DNA from: Rhyzopertha dominica
Taxonomy: Eukaryota; Arthropoda; Insecta; Coleoptera; Bostrichidae
NCBI GenBank assembly: GCA_025024175.1
Contig: QCXZ01000064.1
Span: 41,561,325-41,625,324 of the forward strand
DNA length: 64,000 bases
Direction: 5' to 3'
A program made the translations under genes and the position numbers. This document shows positions 51,130 to 62,969 of the stretch, piece after piece. Under the pieces are notes generated by a model. That model was given only the letters and a program-made list of their open reading frames with translations, did not search any database and had not been told where the DNA came from. Position 1 is the stretch's first letter. Every line of letters begins with the position of its first letter.

Positions 51130-53034
51130 TATTATTATGAAGCAATATGAGCTACTGTGTTATTGCTATTTGCTAGTTTAATAAGGTAATCTATGATTGG
51201 AATGACAAGACACACGCCTCCTAATTTTGCAGTATCCTTTGGTTCAGAATTAATGTATATATGTAAGTGTTAAGACGGAATAATACTGCCTATGTGTACG
51301 TTATTTGTATTTACATTTACCATATGATGCTAGATTGTTAGGTCAACGGCTGACAAACGTCTTCCATCAGCAAACAGAACCTAACCTATCTCATTCGCAT
51401 CTACCATCTACCAATCATACAAACAAAAATCATCAAATCATACCGAATAGAGATGTGTTAGTCCGTTTGGACCCGTTCCGCGGAATCGGATCCGAATTTC
51501 ACGTTTCTTGAAAATAACTCTCCGGTTGAAACCTTCGGCAAATTATTCAATAAATAGTGTGAAACAAAGTACAAGCAAAAACCAGGTTGTTTGCAAGCTA
51601 TTCAATGTGTTGATTTCGACATATTTAACAAACACCTTCGAAACTATTATTATTAGTAGTAGTTACTTTAGTACCTCTGATGGTCTGCCGTTATTATAAA
51701 AAATACGTCCAAAACCATATTTGATTCTTATTTCGTTCATTTCGCATAAACAATCGTTTTTGCCATGTCAATGTCACTTTACATACGATTTAATTTGTAT
51801 TTATTTATACCCCACATTTATCTGTTCAATCCACTAGAGGGCTCTGAATGCGGGCGCGTGCACGCTCCCTATAAGAGAGTTTATTGACCTTGACCGTTGG
51901 TGGCGCTAGTGTAACTTTGCAAATGGCGGAAATAAACAGTACTTGCTATTATAATATACTCGTCTGTATCGCATAATGAAACACAGATGGGTTCGCAAAC
52001 GAGTATATTCAATATAATTATTACAAAGGAACTGGTAATGGTAACCAAAACACACTCGTGGCAATAACCTCTGTGATAACCGCTTAACCACATAACCGCA
52101 TATTACTATTATAATATAATGTCGCACATGCTTTTTGTGTTCACATCTATCCTCTTTTTCTTAATAATATTCACTGCCCACAATTTAAAAATGCTAATAC
52201 GATGTAACAAAAACAGCCCTATTACACAACAATCCCGCCTTTTTCCAGCATTAAAGTACTGTCCTTATGTTCTTATGCCTATAGCATGCGCGAGAAATTT
52301 TTGTGATGACCAATCACAGAAACTGTACAGGGCCCGTTGGCGCATTCGCATTGAAAGCAAGTCAGAACCGGACTAAAAATTATGAGCCTAAAACCAGGGT
52401 TGGTTACAGAAAATTTATATCACATATTAAGGCTGGGATCCTAGAGAAAGAAGTTTCACGACATCTCCCATTTCACTCATGCGAGCTGTAAGTGCTGTAG
52501 ATGCATATACAAGCGTAGTAAAATGTCAATGTTAAAATCGAATAGTCCGGATTACAGATTCGTGTAACCATGGATGCATAATAATAGCGTGGTCTGATTA
52601 TTATTCACATATAAAAAAACTGACCGCGACAACGATAATAGGGTTAGCCAAAAATGCTTGCGTGTCACTCGTACCTGAGCGCGCGTCCGGATACTGCGTA
52701 ATATACGTAGGAAGTCTAGGACGTGAATCAGTATTATCAGGAGTACGTATATGAACTTTAAATCTTTAATAGGCATTTTTAATCTAAAAAGGATGCGTTT
52801 TAGGACTTTTAATACGAATTACTTTTTTTCGTGTTATTTTCAACCAATCAGAACGTTCAATTTAGTAGAGGTACCTTGTATAATTTCGATTATTTCCTTC
52901 CTGTCAATTTTTACCAATCAGTGACAAAAGTTCGTTACCTATATTTAATTTTCAAGTGGGAATAAATTATTTTGAATCGGATTTAATGTCGTCCAGGTTT
53001 GACAAGTTAACTTGTAAACTCAAATTTTATGGTT
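51130..53034. other. Intergenic stretch, nothing firmly recognised
   Basis: No exon seen. At 51,447 'tagagatgtgttagtccg' resembles a hAT terminus followed by cggatccg-type words, but no partner end was found. Confidence 0.4.
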
Positions 53035-53315
53035 TCTATGTACCAACTCAGGAAATAATCTTACTACATATCCCCCGTGCATCTAATTTTTTCTATGGGA
53101 AAATTCGAAAAAAAAAAACTTTCTAAACCATTTGTTTAACAATAGCATTCCGTTAGTTGCAAAATCCTTGTCTTCGACTTAGATTTATAAAACAACTAGC
53201 GCTCATGCTATTTAATTGTTAAACAAATACCATAGAAACTCGTTTATCCGAATTTTCCCAAAAAAATTGATGCACTAGGGGATATATTACCTGTGAATAT
53301 ACCCCTTGACGACGT
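53035..53315. repeat. Foldback repeat with ~110-bp arms
   Basis: Left arm 'tcccccgtgcatctaattttttctatgggaaaattcg ... catttgtttaacaat' is repeated inverted on the right ('attgttaaacaaatacca ... cgaattttcccaaaaaaattgatgcactagggga'). No coding. Confidence 0.75.
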
Positions 53316-53894
53316 GATATAATAGGCCTGTTCACAAATTTTCAATTTATCAAGAACTTAGTAATACCTGGTTAGCTAATCAATACCTGCAAGCAGATTT
53401 CAATTGAATGTGATTTATTTAAAATACACGTAATTGTTATCAAATATCTGTCGATCAGTCACTCAGTAGAACATCTGAGCTTAATTTACCTGATCGGCAT
53501 GTCGCGCAGTTACTGTAATAATAAATTATTTTATATAAAGTGCTGTGGTCCGCTGCCCAAGTGACGTATAGGCTAGCCTCCATACAAAGATGTCGTTTTT
53601 TGGATGCTAATGCGCGGCAAAAGTTCAGATGGCGATATTTTGAAAATTATAAGTGCAGTAAAAAATCTATTTGCTGGAGGGTTATCAGTGCCCTAAGTAC
53701 TACTGAAAAATGTACAGTTTTTATAAAATTGAATTTTACTGAACAGGCTTCGATGTTTCGACTGGGATCAACACAGCAAAATAATGAAAAATCTACAGCC
53801 ATGATTTAATAACAGTCATAGCAACGATGTGTTGTATTTGTAAATGAACATCAATTAAAATCGCGATGAATCGCTTCGGAGAAGAAACAAAGGA

Positions 53895-55490
53895 ACAATT
53901 TTCAAAAATTTTTTAATTGATCAATCGCTTTTAAAAACGCCCTAAACCAAAATATGAGCAAAAATTTATTGTCTGTGGATCTGGCCGTCTGTGCGTGGAC
54001 GCGATAAAGACTTAACATATGAACTTGAAATTTGGCATACATATAAATCTCAACTACTCAAAGCGACCTATTGTTTTTGGGGTAAGTAAGCGTATAGGGA
54101 AGGGGGTGAAATGGCGTTGCAAATTTTAATTTTTGTTCTTCTAGTATGTAATTAGTAGTACAAATGCGAGTATTATTCGTCCCTATAAATTTTCTGTGCA
54201 GCAAACGGTTTAGATGATATTAGCAAGAAACCGTCACAAGAAAAACGTTTTTTCCTAAACATCTACGAAAAAAAAGTGTTTTAAAAACTGTTTCCAAAAG
54301 ATTTACACGAAAAAATTTTACTATTTCATAATCATAGAAAATCAAATTTCAGATCGAAAAGCACTCTTGCAATTTTTTTAAATTGATTTAATAGCTTTCG
54401 AGTTATTTACAAAAAAAAGATTTTATTGCTTTTATTGCTAAAACCGTTTGTTGCTCAAAAAAATGTGTGGAGACAAAAAATGTTCAAAACCTCATTATTA
54501 ATCGTGTAATACAAGAAATAAAAGCGTAAATGTTATTTTGACAATTGGACGTGAAGTATTGATTCAATTTGCAGCGGTTTATTTCACTAGCAAAACTCGA
54601 CAGGATCCTTAAAATTTGATTCAGGAACTAATTCTAGCAAATACAACTGGATCTTGATAAATTAACGACTATTTACACTGTCTCAATTTTTCTCCAGTGC
54701 AGTGCTCTAAACTTTTTACAGATACAAGGGCAGCTGGCCATATGTAACAGAGAAAACTGTTACTTTATAGTTTATTCGGGTGATAGTAACCCTCTATATG
54801 TACAACAAGTAATAGTACGTGACAAGGAAGTTTGGAACATGATGCTTCCAAAACTGTTTTTTTACAGAGAATGTGTTGGACCAGAAATAATTTTAAATCA
54901 GAGGAGTAAAAATTTAAAGTGTGACAGACACCCGCTACAATAATTTGCCTGATGTAACTTGAGGCCAAATTAATGCACAACAGTGTGTTTTTTTTATCTA
55001 TTTACTGTACTTAATTTTATTTTATTAATTTATAATATATTTATGTTATTTATATTTAAATAGATTAAAATTTTGTGGACAGGATCCAAAATCCAGTTTT
55101 TTGGAAATAATTCGTAAATGTCAATTTTTTGGAAAAAAAATTAAAACACTTTTTGTGAGAAATCTATTTCCTATCTGTTGGTATTTACACTTTTTTAATA
55201 TATTAAGTATTTTCGGAGACATTTAGGAAAAACCGGATTTTTTCAGTGACGGTTTCTTGCTAATATCTTCTAAACCGTTTGCTGCACGAAAATTTATAGG
55301 GACGCATAATACTCGCAATAATACTACTAATTACATTGATACTAAAAGAAAAAAAGAAAAATTTGCAAAAAGGGTAGTTATTACTACTATTACTAGTTAC
55401 CCCAAAAACAATAGGTCGCTTTGGGTACCTAGTTGAGATTTATATGTATGTACATACCTATGCCAAATTTAAAGTTGATTTCACTGCAAC
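53895..55490. repeat. Interspersed repeat family A, copy 3, with inverted second arm
   Basis: 53,895-54,583 matches family A. In addition, 54,030-54,300 is repeated inverted at about 55,205-55,475 ('gacggtttcttgctaatatc', 'aaaccgtttgctgcac', 'aggtcgctttgggtacctagttgagatttatatgtatg'). Together these make a foldback structure of about 1.6 kb. Confidence 0.75.
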
Positions 55491-56523
55491 ACTACACCCC
55501 TGTACCTACTAATCTAAGTTATTAGTGGCATGCAGACGCTCAGCGTCTTGACTTTGGTAATGTTCCGTGCATTTTGGAACGCAAATTCGATGCTACAGAT
55601 GTACATCAGGATCTTCTCACACGCCAAAGGCAGGGTAACAATTTGCAGAAATTAAAAATATAAAAACTTATACGTTCCTGGCTTTAACTTTATCATTTTT
55701 CATTACATATTTAAGGTACCTATAAGGCCTAACAGATTAAAACAGTACATACATAAAATAAACGATTACTGTTTCTGTTCACCGGTACCTGAATTTATAT
55801 TCAATAGTCAAAGGTCAAAGATAGTACGGCACTCNTCTCTCCTTAGCACATGCAACAACCTAATCTCATACACCACCATCTATCAATGTTTTTCTGAACT
55901 ACGTCTGAACTGTACCGCTTTAGTGAAGATGCGATTTTATTGTGATCTGCCAATTTCCATCTTAAATTCCCAGCGAATATCGACCTTATTGACGTTGCTG
56001 ATTTGGTGATATATGACTTCCTTCAAAACACTAAATCTAAAAAAATACCGTATAGTCTGTAACGAAATAGGAACCAATATAAAGGTAAGGAATTGGGCAT
56101 TTACGTATGCTAAAACTTCTTTTGGATAGTAAATCAGAATTCAAAGTAATCGACAACCAAGTGTTCCCGCCATAGGTTAAATTTTACGCAATATTTACGC
56201 TGTTACTATATTAAATATATAGCAATTATAAACTTAACAGATAGCTCACGCGAAGCATCAATTCTTCTTATTTCTAAGGATCACTTTGTATTTCTAATGG
56301 AATGAGTAATTCTTGACATTTCCCGTTTTGTAGCAGTGTATGCCGCCCATGTATTAGCTTACGGCGATACCCCAACCTTAAATGTTTTTGTATTACAGGA
56401 GCTGTGGGAAAATGCATCATCATTACTGATTAAATATAGGTTCGTGCCGGTCGATGTCTGTCAACCGCTGTTATTTCTCCTTTAAAATTTACAACACTGT
56501 CAAGAATATGTACGAGATGAAGA
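55491..56523. other. Intergenic stretch, nothing recognised
   Basis: No coding or bounded repeat seen. Confidence 0.4.
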
Positions 56524-56630
56524 CACTGATCTCTAAATAACTGGATGTCGCATAAGTCATTCAAAACTGTGATAAGTAGCCACCATGCCGCTGGTACTCG
56601 TACTATCAATTAGGCTTTTTAGAACACGTG
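56524..56630. repeat. Solo end of the CACTGATCTC hAT family
   Basis: cactgatctctaaataactggatgtcg and the next ~50 bp ('tcattcaaaactgtgataagtag') match the end of the element at 15,072-15,729. The opposite end was not found. Confidence 0.75.
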
Positions 56631-57110
56631 ACTTTTGGAGCGACTGCCTGGGGGCACATGTCAAAACGATGCAGCTTCTAGGGCGCTGTCATAGAAATCC
56701 CATTACTTAATGCCAACGTCAGTCACTACAGCTGGGACATTCGATTCAATTCAAATCGTTCAATCAATCGCGTAGATTCGGATCATTCAAGTCGTTCATA
56801 TGGATCGTGAATTGAAAGTGACAGCGGTGTCTCCTGTCTCGCCACAGCATATAAATATGCTGTCATGCTGTGTTCTCGTCGTGTGCTGTCGTCAGCCGTT
56901 AACCATGTACGACGCACGAAAGACGCTGATTCATTAGCTGTGAGCCAAATCAAGGCATGATTCATTCAATTGGAACTACTTGGTCATGAAGGACCTAACT
57001 CTATCAGCCACGTGTCCGTTTCCAGGGTTTCGCAGGCGCGCCCCATGCGTGCGCTTTTTGCCCCCTGGACGCCATATTGGATGACGTAATCTTAAAAAGC
57101 CTAATTCGTA
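56615..57110. repeat. Possible miniature element with ttaggctttttar ends
   Basis: caattaggctttttagaa at 56,610 is mirrored by ttaaaaagcctaatt at 57,088-57,105. The DNA between them is GC-richer than the host, with gattcat/attcaat words. No target duplication is clear. Confidence 0.35.
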
Positions 57111-57283
57111 CGCTTGTGTCAATCTGTCAATATTTCCAGCTGGTTTACGAGTAATAGTCATAAAGCGCATGCGCGTCAATCCTCTGCGCAGTTTCAATTT
57201 GCCTCTGTTTTAAACAAGGGGATTGTAATGGTCGCCATATTGTCCACAGAAACGTCAAAAATCAGTGTTGTAAAATGGCAGTA

Positions 57284-57726
57284 TGTGGCATGAGACTGGG
57301 GTTCAGGGGCGCGTTTAGTTCGGTGTGACTTGTTAGTAGTGCAAATGATACTCGGGAGTAGTTTTAGTAACACGTTTACTGGGCAAACGAACTAAAATAC
57401 ACTTGACCTTGGTTAAAGAACTCGAACAATATAAAACGATGAACTGAATACAAAATAACGAATAAAGTCTTGGGGAAGATCCTGTTTCTGACAGCAACAC
57501 CGTCGCCGACCCGGGGCGGTAAAGCTGGAGGCACTTGTCGGAGGGACGAACCGCGTCGTCGCACACCCGCTTCTAGCCTTCTCGAGAGCGCGCTACTCCA
57601 CAACGTTTCGAGTAGTCTTCGCAACGGCTTCGAGCAGACTGTTGCCGTGTTGTCACTGCTAACGGATGGTGGTGGTAGGCTTGGGGGAAATGTGCGACGT
57701 TGCCAGATGTATATGTTTATGTTACA
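57284..57726 (-). repeat. 3' LTR of the Gypsy-type element
   Basis: 443 bp, TG...CA. The ORFs on both strands inside it are LTR shadows. Confidence 0.93.
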
Positions 57727-57771
57727 CCCTCCCCCTTTGGATTGCGCCTTCCATTTTGGCGTAATCCAACA

Positions 57772-58386
57772 CTATTCTGGATCTGAAAAATTAGAACAAC
57801 AGGGAGCATTACATGGTTTACGAATTTTAGGGGGTCGACGGGGACGTAGGAACTTGGAACAGGTGAAGGTAGGTGTTTCTTTGTTTAAACCTGGGTTTAA
57901 ACCATCATTGTCTTCCTCCTGCACAGCCTCTGGGTAGGTAGCTTCATTGGCCTTGGACTCGGTTCCACTATGATCGTCCGGCGGTAGTACTCGCCTAGGC
58001 CTTCCTCGTCCTCGTATCGGTCGAACTGGCTCTGGGTTGACTCCTTCATCAGCACTCACGAAGGGGGTGAGAGCGCTGGCGTGGTAGACGCCTAGAGGGA
58101 CATCTGGGGCGTCTAGACTTGCAATCTGGTAGGTGGTGGGCGTCATCCTTTTCAAGATCACATAAGGACCGTCGCGACGCGGAGCAAACTTCGACGTGTA
58201 CTGAGCACTTAGTTTACTTAGAGCATGCACATTGACTAACACTTTGTCACCTGTGTTTAGTAGTACGCTCTCGCGGCGGCGGCGATCACCATATCTTTTT
58301 GAAGCGTCTTGACGTTGTTCGTTAATCTCGCGCGCACGTTGCAAGGTATTTACTAGGTTGCGCAAATACGGTGTAATCTCTGGCAC
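57772..58386 (-). pseudogene. Gypsy integrase C-terminal domain
   Basis: 204-codon frame with DGPYVILKRMTPTTYQI, the GPY/F module that ends many Gypsy integrases, then a low-complexity Arg/Pro-rich tail to the stop. It is in a different frame from the integrase core, so a frameshift separates them. Confidence 0.85.
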
Positions 58387-58450
58387 TACATTCTGGTTTT
58401 CAACGATTGCGCGTAAGTCGCGGTGAACGTCGTACGGGGTTCTAAGTTCT

Positions 58451-59563
58451 CTAGCGAAACAAATACGCTGGCGAGTATCCAGTGGATAGACATTTTGCGC
58501 TGTTCATAGCAAATCTTACTGACGGTAGCATCTCTTTCCATTTTGTGTGTACATTTTGTACTAATATAGCCAATTGGGTCTTGATTTCTCTGTTTCTTCG
58601 TTCTTCTGGGTTAGCTTCGGGATGGTAAGCGGGAATGAGATTTTGCTTATATCCTAGGCAATAGGCAACCTTTTGTGCTACATCGCTCACAAACTGTGTA
58701 CCATTGTCACTTATCACTCTTCTTGGTGTTCCATATCTCAGTATTACTTCTTCGACTAAACATTTTGCACACGCTTCAGCAGTGGCTCGCTGTAAAGCGA
58801 AAAATTCGATCCACTTTGTTGCGGTATCTTCAATTGCAAACACCCATCTCTCTCCTGTTTCGGCCTCAGGTAAGGGACCAAATAAGTCGATGGCTAACGT
58901 TTCGAATCGCTGGGCCATTACTGGGGTTTGTAATAATCCAGCTGGCTTGAGATTTGTCGACTTGTAACGTTGGCACGCTACGCACTGACGAACATGACGA
59001 GTGACGTCACGTCTAAGGGACGGCCAATAAAATCTTTTAGCAATCCTTTCTATAGTCTTCTCGACTCCATAGTGTCCTGCTAGGGCTGAATCATGATATT
59101 CATTCAGAATTTCGGGTACTTCGTCTTTTGTTATTACAAGTTGGGGTTGTTCACTGTCGATATCGGGGTTGTAGCGGTATAACACACCACTAGACATGAT
59201 AAATCCTCTATCTGTCCATCTAGAGTAGTCTACTTCGTTTGGTTCGGATGATTCGAAGCATTCGATAATTTTCTTTACTTCAGGGTCCTTTAATTGCCGA
59301 TCTCTCACTTGTTTATTGGATAAAGTAGGGAGATCCACAGTGATTGAACATATTCCACAATCTTCAACATTTTCTTCTGTACATGGCGGTCTTGACAACA
59401 TATCAGCCGTTACATTGCTCTTACCAGGTATGTACTCTATACGTATATCATAGCTTTGAAGAGTAAGTGCCCACCTAGCCAAACGACCAGCAGGTGAACG
59501 TAGTGACATGAGCCATCGAAGTGGTTGGTGGTCACTCCTCACAAAAATTGTGCTTCCTTCCAA
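58451..59563 (-). pseudogene. Gypsy RNase H end + integrase
   Basis: 370 codons directly after the TGA and in the same frame. Contains the RNase H tail (SDHQPLRWL), the H157/H164/C194/C197 zinc-binding domain and the integrase core with D226, D286 and E321 (35 residues between the last two). It loses frame near 58,450. Confidence 0.9.
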
Positions 59564-59566
59564 GTA

Positions 59567-62092
59567 TCATCTGAATTTTTGAACGGCGTATACGACTGCT
59601 AAAGCCTCTCTTTCAGTCGTACTGTAGTTTCGTTCAGCCGCGTTTAGAAAACGGCTTGCGTATTCGACGGGTCGTTCCTCTATGTCCTCCCCCTGGAGTA
59701 AACATGCACCTATGGCGTAGGAACTAGCATCGGTCTTGATCACAAATGGCTGCTTAAAATCAGCTTGTCTTAGAATTGGGGCGGTTGTTAACAATTTCTT
59801 CAAGGTGATAAATGCTTCTTTTTGAGCGTCAGTCCATTTATAAGGCGTGTTTTTACGCGTCAGCAGCTCGCTTAACGGTCGGGATATCTTGGCGAAATCA
59901 GGGATGAATCGCCGGTACCAGTTACAGGTTTGCAAAAATGATAGAACATGTTTTGCATTACGAGGTCTTGGCATTTGCGAAATGGCGGCTACCTTCTCTG
60001 GATCTGCAGAGATTCCCTTTACAGTGATTATATGTCCTAAGTATTTCATCTCGGAACGAACGAACGTGCATTTTTCACGATTGGCGTGCAATTTGAATTG
60101 GCGGATTCGTTCAAACACGGGTATAAGATCATCAAAATGTTTTTCAAAAGTCGGTGATAACAATATCAAATCATTTAAGTAAGCAAGGATTATTAATTCG
60201 GGCAATCCTGATCTAAAACGATCAATCAGGCGCTGAAAAGTAGACGGTGCATTACGCAATCCAAATGCCAATCTGTTAAAGCGATAAATGCCAAAAGGAG
60301 TAATAAATGCAGTTTTGTCTCTGTCCTCGGGTTTTATTGATACCTGATGAAAACCAGATTTTAAGTCCAAAGTAGACATATAAATAGTTTTAGTCGTAGC
60401 GTGTAACAGATCATCGAGCCTTGGTAACGGATACCTGTCTGGCATTGTTACACTGTTCAACTTTCTGTAGTCCACGCACATTCGGTGTTTTCCATTTTTC
60501 TTTGGCACCAGTATCACGGGCGCTGAGTATGCTGAATCGCATTCCTCAATTATGCCACATTCCAGTAGTCTTTCCACTTCTTCCTTTAAAATGTTTGTTT
60601 TTTGGGGCGTCATTCTATATGGCGGAACTGCTATAGGCCTGTCGTCCGTTAATTTGATTGTATGTTCTGCATAAGGAGTGGGGACGTCACTATCTTCGAN
60701 TACGTCCTGGTTACGCTGAAGTAACTCTTCCAATCGTTGCCTTTCTTGACTATCCAAGCTCTGTCCTTCATCCTTACGAAGAGAAATATCCAGTAAGTTT
60801 ACCTTGATTGTAGTTGGTGATGACGGTTCTGGTATAAAGTTAAATGTGGTTTGTGGTTTTTCTCTAAAGCTCCATCTCATATTACCAATGTCGATTACGA
60901 TTCCTGCATCCGTAAGAAAATCTATGCCAAGCAACGTTTTGCTAGTTGTATGTCCTGGTACTGCCAAGAATGAAGTAGGTACTATTTTATTGTTAACCTG
61001 TACATTGCAACTAAACACATGTGCTAATATGTTCCTTATTTTGCCATCAGCCATTGTTAGGTTCATGTGCTGAACTGTATATGGACAGTTCTTTGATAAC
61101 AAATGTTGATATAAACGTTGACCTGCCATGGTACGCTTCGCACCTGTATCCACGTATGCTAGTCCAGTTTTTCCTTCAATGGTTACACGAAGTAGCGGAC
61201 GGGCTAAATCTGATGAAAGATTTGTCAAAAACAACTCGGTGGCATCAACAGAATTTTGCTCCTCTGTGACTACTGTAGCGACGGCCGTAGTATTACACTT
61301 CGGACAATTCGATCTAACATATCCGGGATTACCGCATCCAAAACAAGAAAATTTCGGTACTGATACACTCTTTTGTTTATCTTCCTCAACTGGTTTCGAT
61401 TCAACGCGGGGAATTGGTTTCATCGATGAATTTGTGCGAGCGGCAATTAATTTCTTGCACTCGGCCTGTACATGTCCATAAAAGTTGCAGAAATTACATC
61501 TAATCCTGTTTTTATTTGACGTGTCGGTAGTGTGCGTTTTGCTTTGATCGATTTTAGAAGCGGTGACTTCATAAAACGACTCTTCAATAGCGCGGGCTCT
61601 TTCAATTAAATTTTCAAACGTTTTAATGTCATCTCTCGGTAACTGATGTCTAATGCGGCGATTTAACAAACCGTATATCATGTCAAGTTTATGAGTGTCG
61701 TCTAATTTCGGTTCCGGCGGTAAGTGCGACAACAATGCACGAGCGGCGTTTACAAAGACGTCTGTCGGCTCCGTCTCCTTTTGTTCATGCGCAAACAGTT
61801 CACGATATATTTTATGGGCGGGTTTATGCATTCCGTACGCATGACGCAGAGCTTTTAGCGCTTCGTCCCACGTCTTTACGCCGTCTTTCGCACCTTGCCA
61901 CCAGATGGCTGCATTCTTGTCCAATAACATTGACAATCCTTTTAACGCATTATTATCCGATATATTTACGCACTCTTTGTAGATACATATAGCCGTAACG
62001 AACGCTTCAACATCTTCGTTCTCTGCACCCGCGAATCGCGATTGACAATTGGCAAAGTTACATTGGAGATTGATGAGCGATACCTTGTCCAA
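59567..62092 (-). pseudogene. Gypsy gag-protease-RT-RNase H (part)
   Basis: 841 codons. Capsid-like region to about residue 180. Two zinc knuckles: C199..C212 is standard CCHC; C250..C263 has Tyr258 where His is expected. Protease D-T-G at 315-317. Reverse transcriptase from about 480, with its active-site box reading YLND at 638-641 instead of the usual YxDD. RNase H begins with TDAS at about 787. An in-frame TGA ends the frame inside RNase H. The N-terminal gag start (about 62,185) lies in another frame, so a shift exists near 62,090. One residue is unknown (ambiguous base at 60,700). Confidence 0.9.
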
Positions 62093-62282
62093 CGTCTGCC
62101 GTCCTCTCCTCGGCGACGATCTGACGCATCCCTTGCAGAAGCTGCTGAAGTTGGCTCGCCGTCATAACAACCTGTTGCTCTGTCATAGCTGATCGCTGAA
62201 TCCTTCTGCGAAGATCGTAGCTATGTTGGGCCGTTTTGAAACTATTCACTTTTGTCCACGAAATGTCACAAATAACAATCAC
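62058..62282 (-). pseudogene. Gypsy gag N-terminal segment
   Basis: Short frame containing MTEQQVVMTASQLQQLLQGM, glutamine-rich and typical of a Gypsy gag start. It runs into a stop just after the next, longer frame has begun, which places a frameshift near 62,090. Confidence 0.75.
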
Positions 62283-62329
62283 AAGCTTTGTTTCACCTTT
62301 GCACTGTCTTTTTACAAGTCACAGCCCCA

Positions 62330-62345
62330 CGTTGGGCGCCAATTA
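62330..62345 (-). other. Primer-binding site of the Gypsy-type element
   Basis: tggcgcccaacgtgggg, two bases inside the 5' LTR on the minus strand. Expected to pair with a tRNA 3' end. Confidence 0.8.
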
Positions 62346-62788
62346 TGTGGCATGAGACTGGGGTTCAGGGGCGCGTTTAGTTCGGTGTGACTTGTTAGTA
62401 GTGCAAATGATACTTGGGAGTAGTTTTAGTATCACGTTTACTGGGCAAACGAACTAAAATACACTTGACCTTGGTTAAAGAACTCGAACAATATAAAACG
62501 ATGAACTGAATACAAAATAACGAATAAAGTCTTGGGGAAGATCCCGTTTCCGACAGCAACACCGTCGCCGACCCGGGGCGGTAAAGCTGGAGGCACTTGT
62601 CGGAGGGACGAACCGCGTCGTCGCACACCCGCTTCTAGCCTTCTCGAGAGCGCGCTACTCCACAACGTTTCGAGTAGTCTTCGCAACGGCTTCGAGCAGA
62701 CTGTTGCCGTGTTGTCACTGCTAACGGATGGTGGTGGTAGGCTTGGGGGAAATGTGCGACGTTGCCAGATGTATATGTTTATGTTACA
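62346..62788 (-). repeat. 5' LTR of the Gypsy-type element
   Basis: 443 bp, about 99% identical to the other LTR. Primer-binding site directly inside. Confidence 0.93.
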
Positions 62789-62969
62789 AGTACTTTTTTT
62801 AATTAAAAGAACTTTATGTGTACCCATAAAAATGAAAAATGTATCTAAACTTATTTTGCAGTGTAAATGATACTAGATATTTAAAAATATATAATATATA
62901 TAATTTGGTTTGATTTGACAAAAGTTTGCGGTCGCACAATTATATAAATATTTTTCTTAAATTAGGGGG

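Larger units (their letters stand above)
57284..62788 (-). mobile_element. Gypsy-type LTR retrotransposon, complete ends, broken genes
   Basis: Two 443-bp LTRs (57,284-57,726 and 62,346-62,788) start TG and end CA and are flanked by the 4-bp duplication agta. Four differences were counted between the LTRs. Read on the minus strand: a primer-binding site beginning tggcgcccaacgtgggg next to the 5' LTR, gag, protease, RT, RNase H, integrase, then a purine tract aaagggggaggg before the 3' LTR. No env-like frame is seen. Clearly more GC-rich than its surroundings, which suggests recent arrival. Confidence 0.95.

Noticed and set aside
51447..51510. tagagatgtg hAT-like terminus
   Set aside because: No second end seen; could be chance.
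57470..57937. 155-codon plus-strand ORF, and its near copy at 62,532
   Set aside because: Lies over the LTR and its flank on the opposite strand; present in both LTRs only because they are duplicates.
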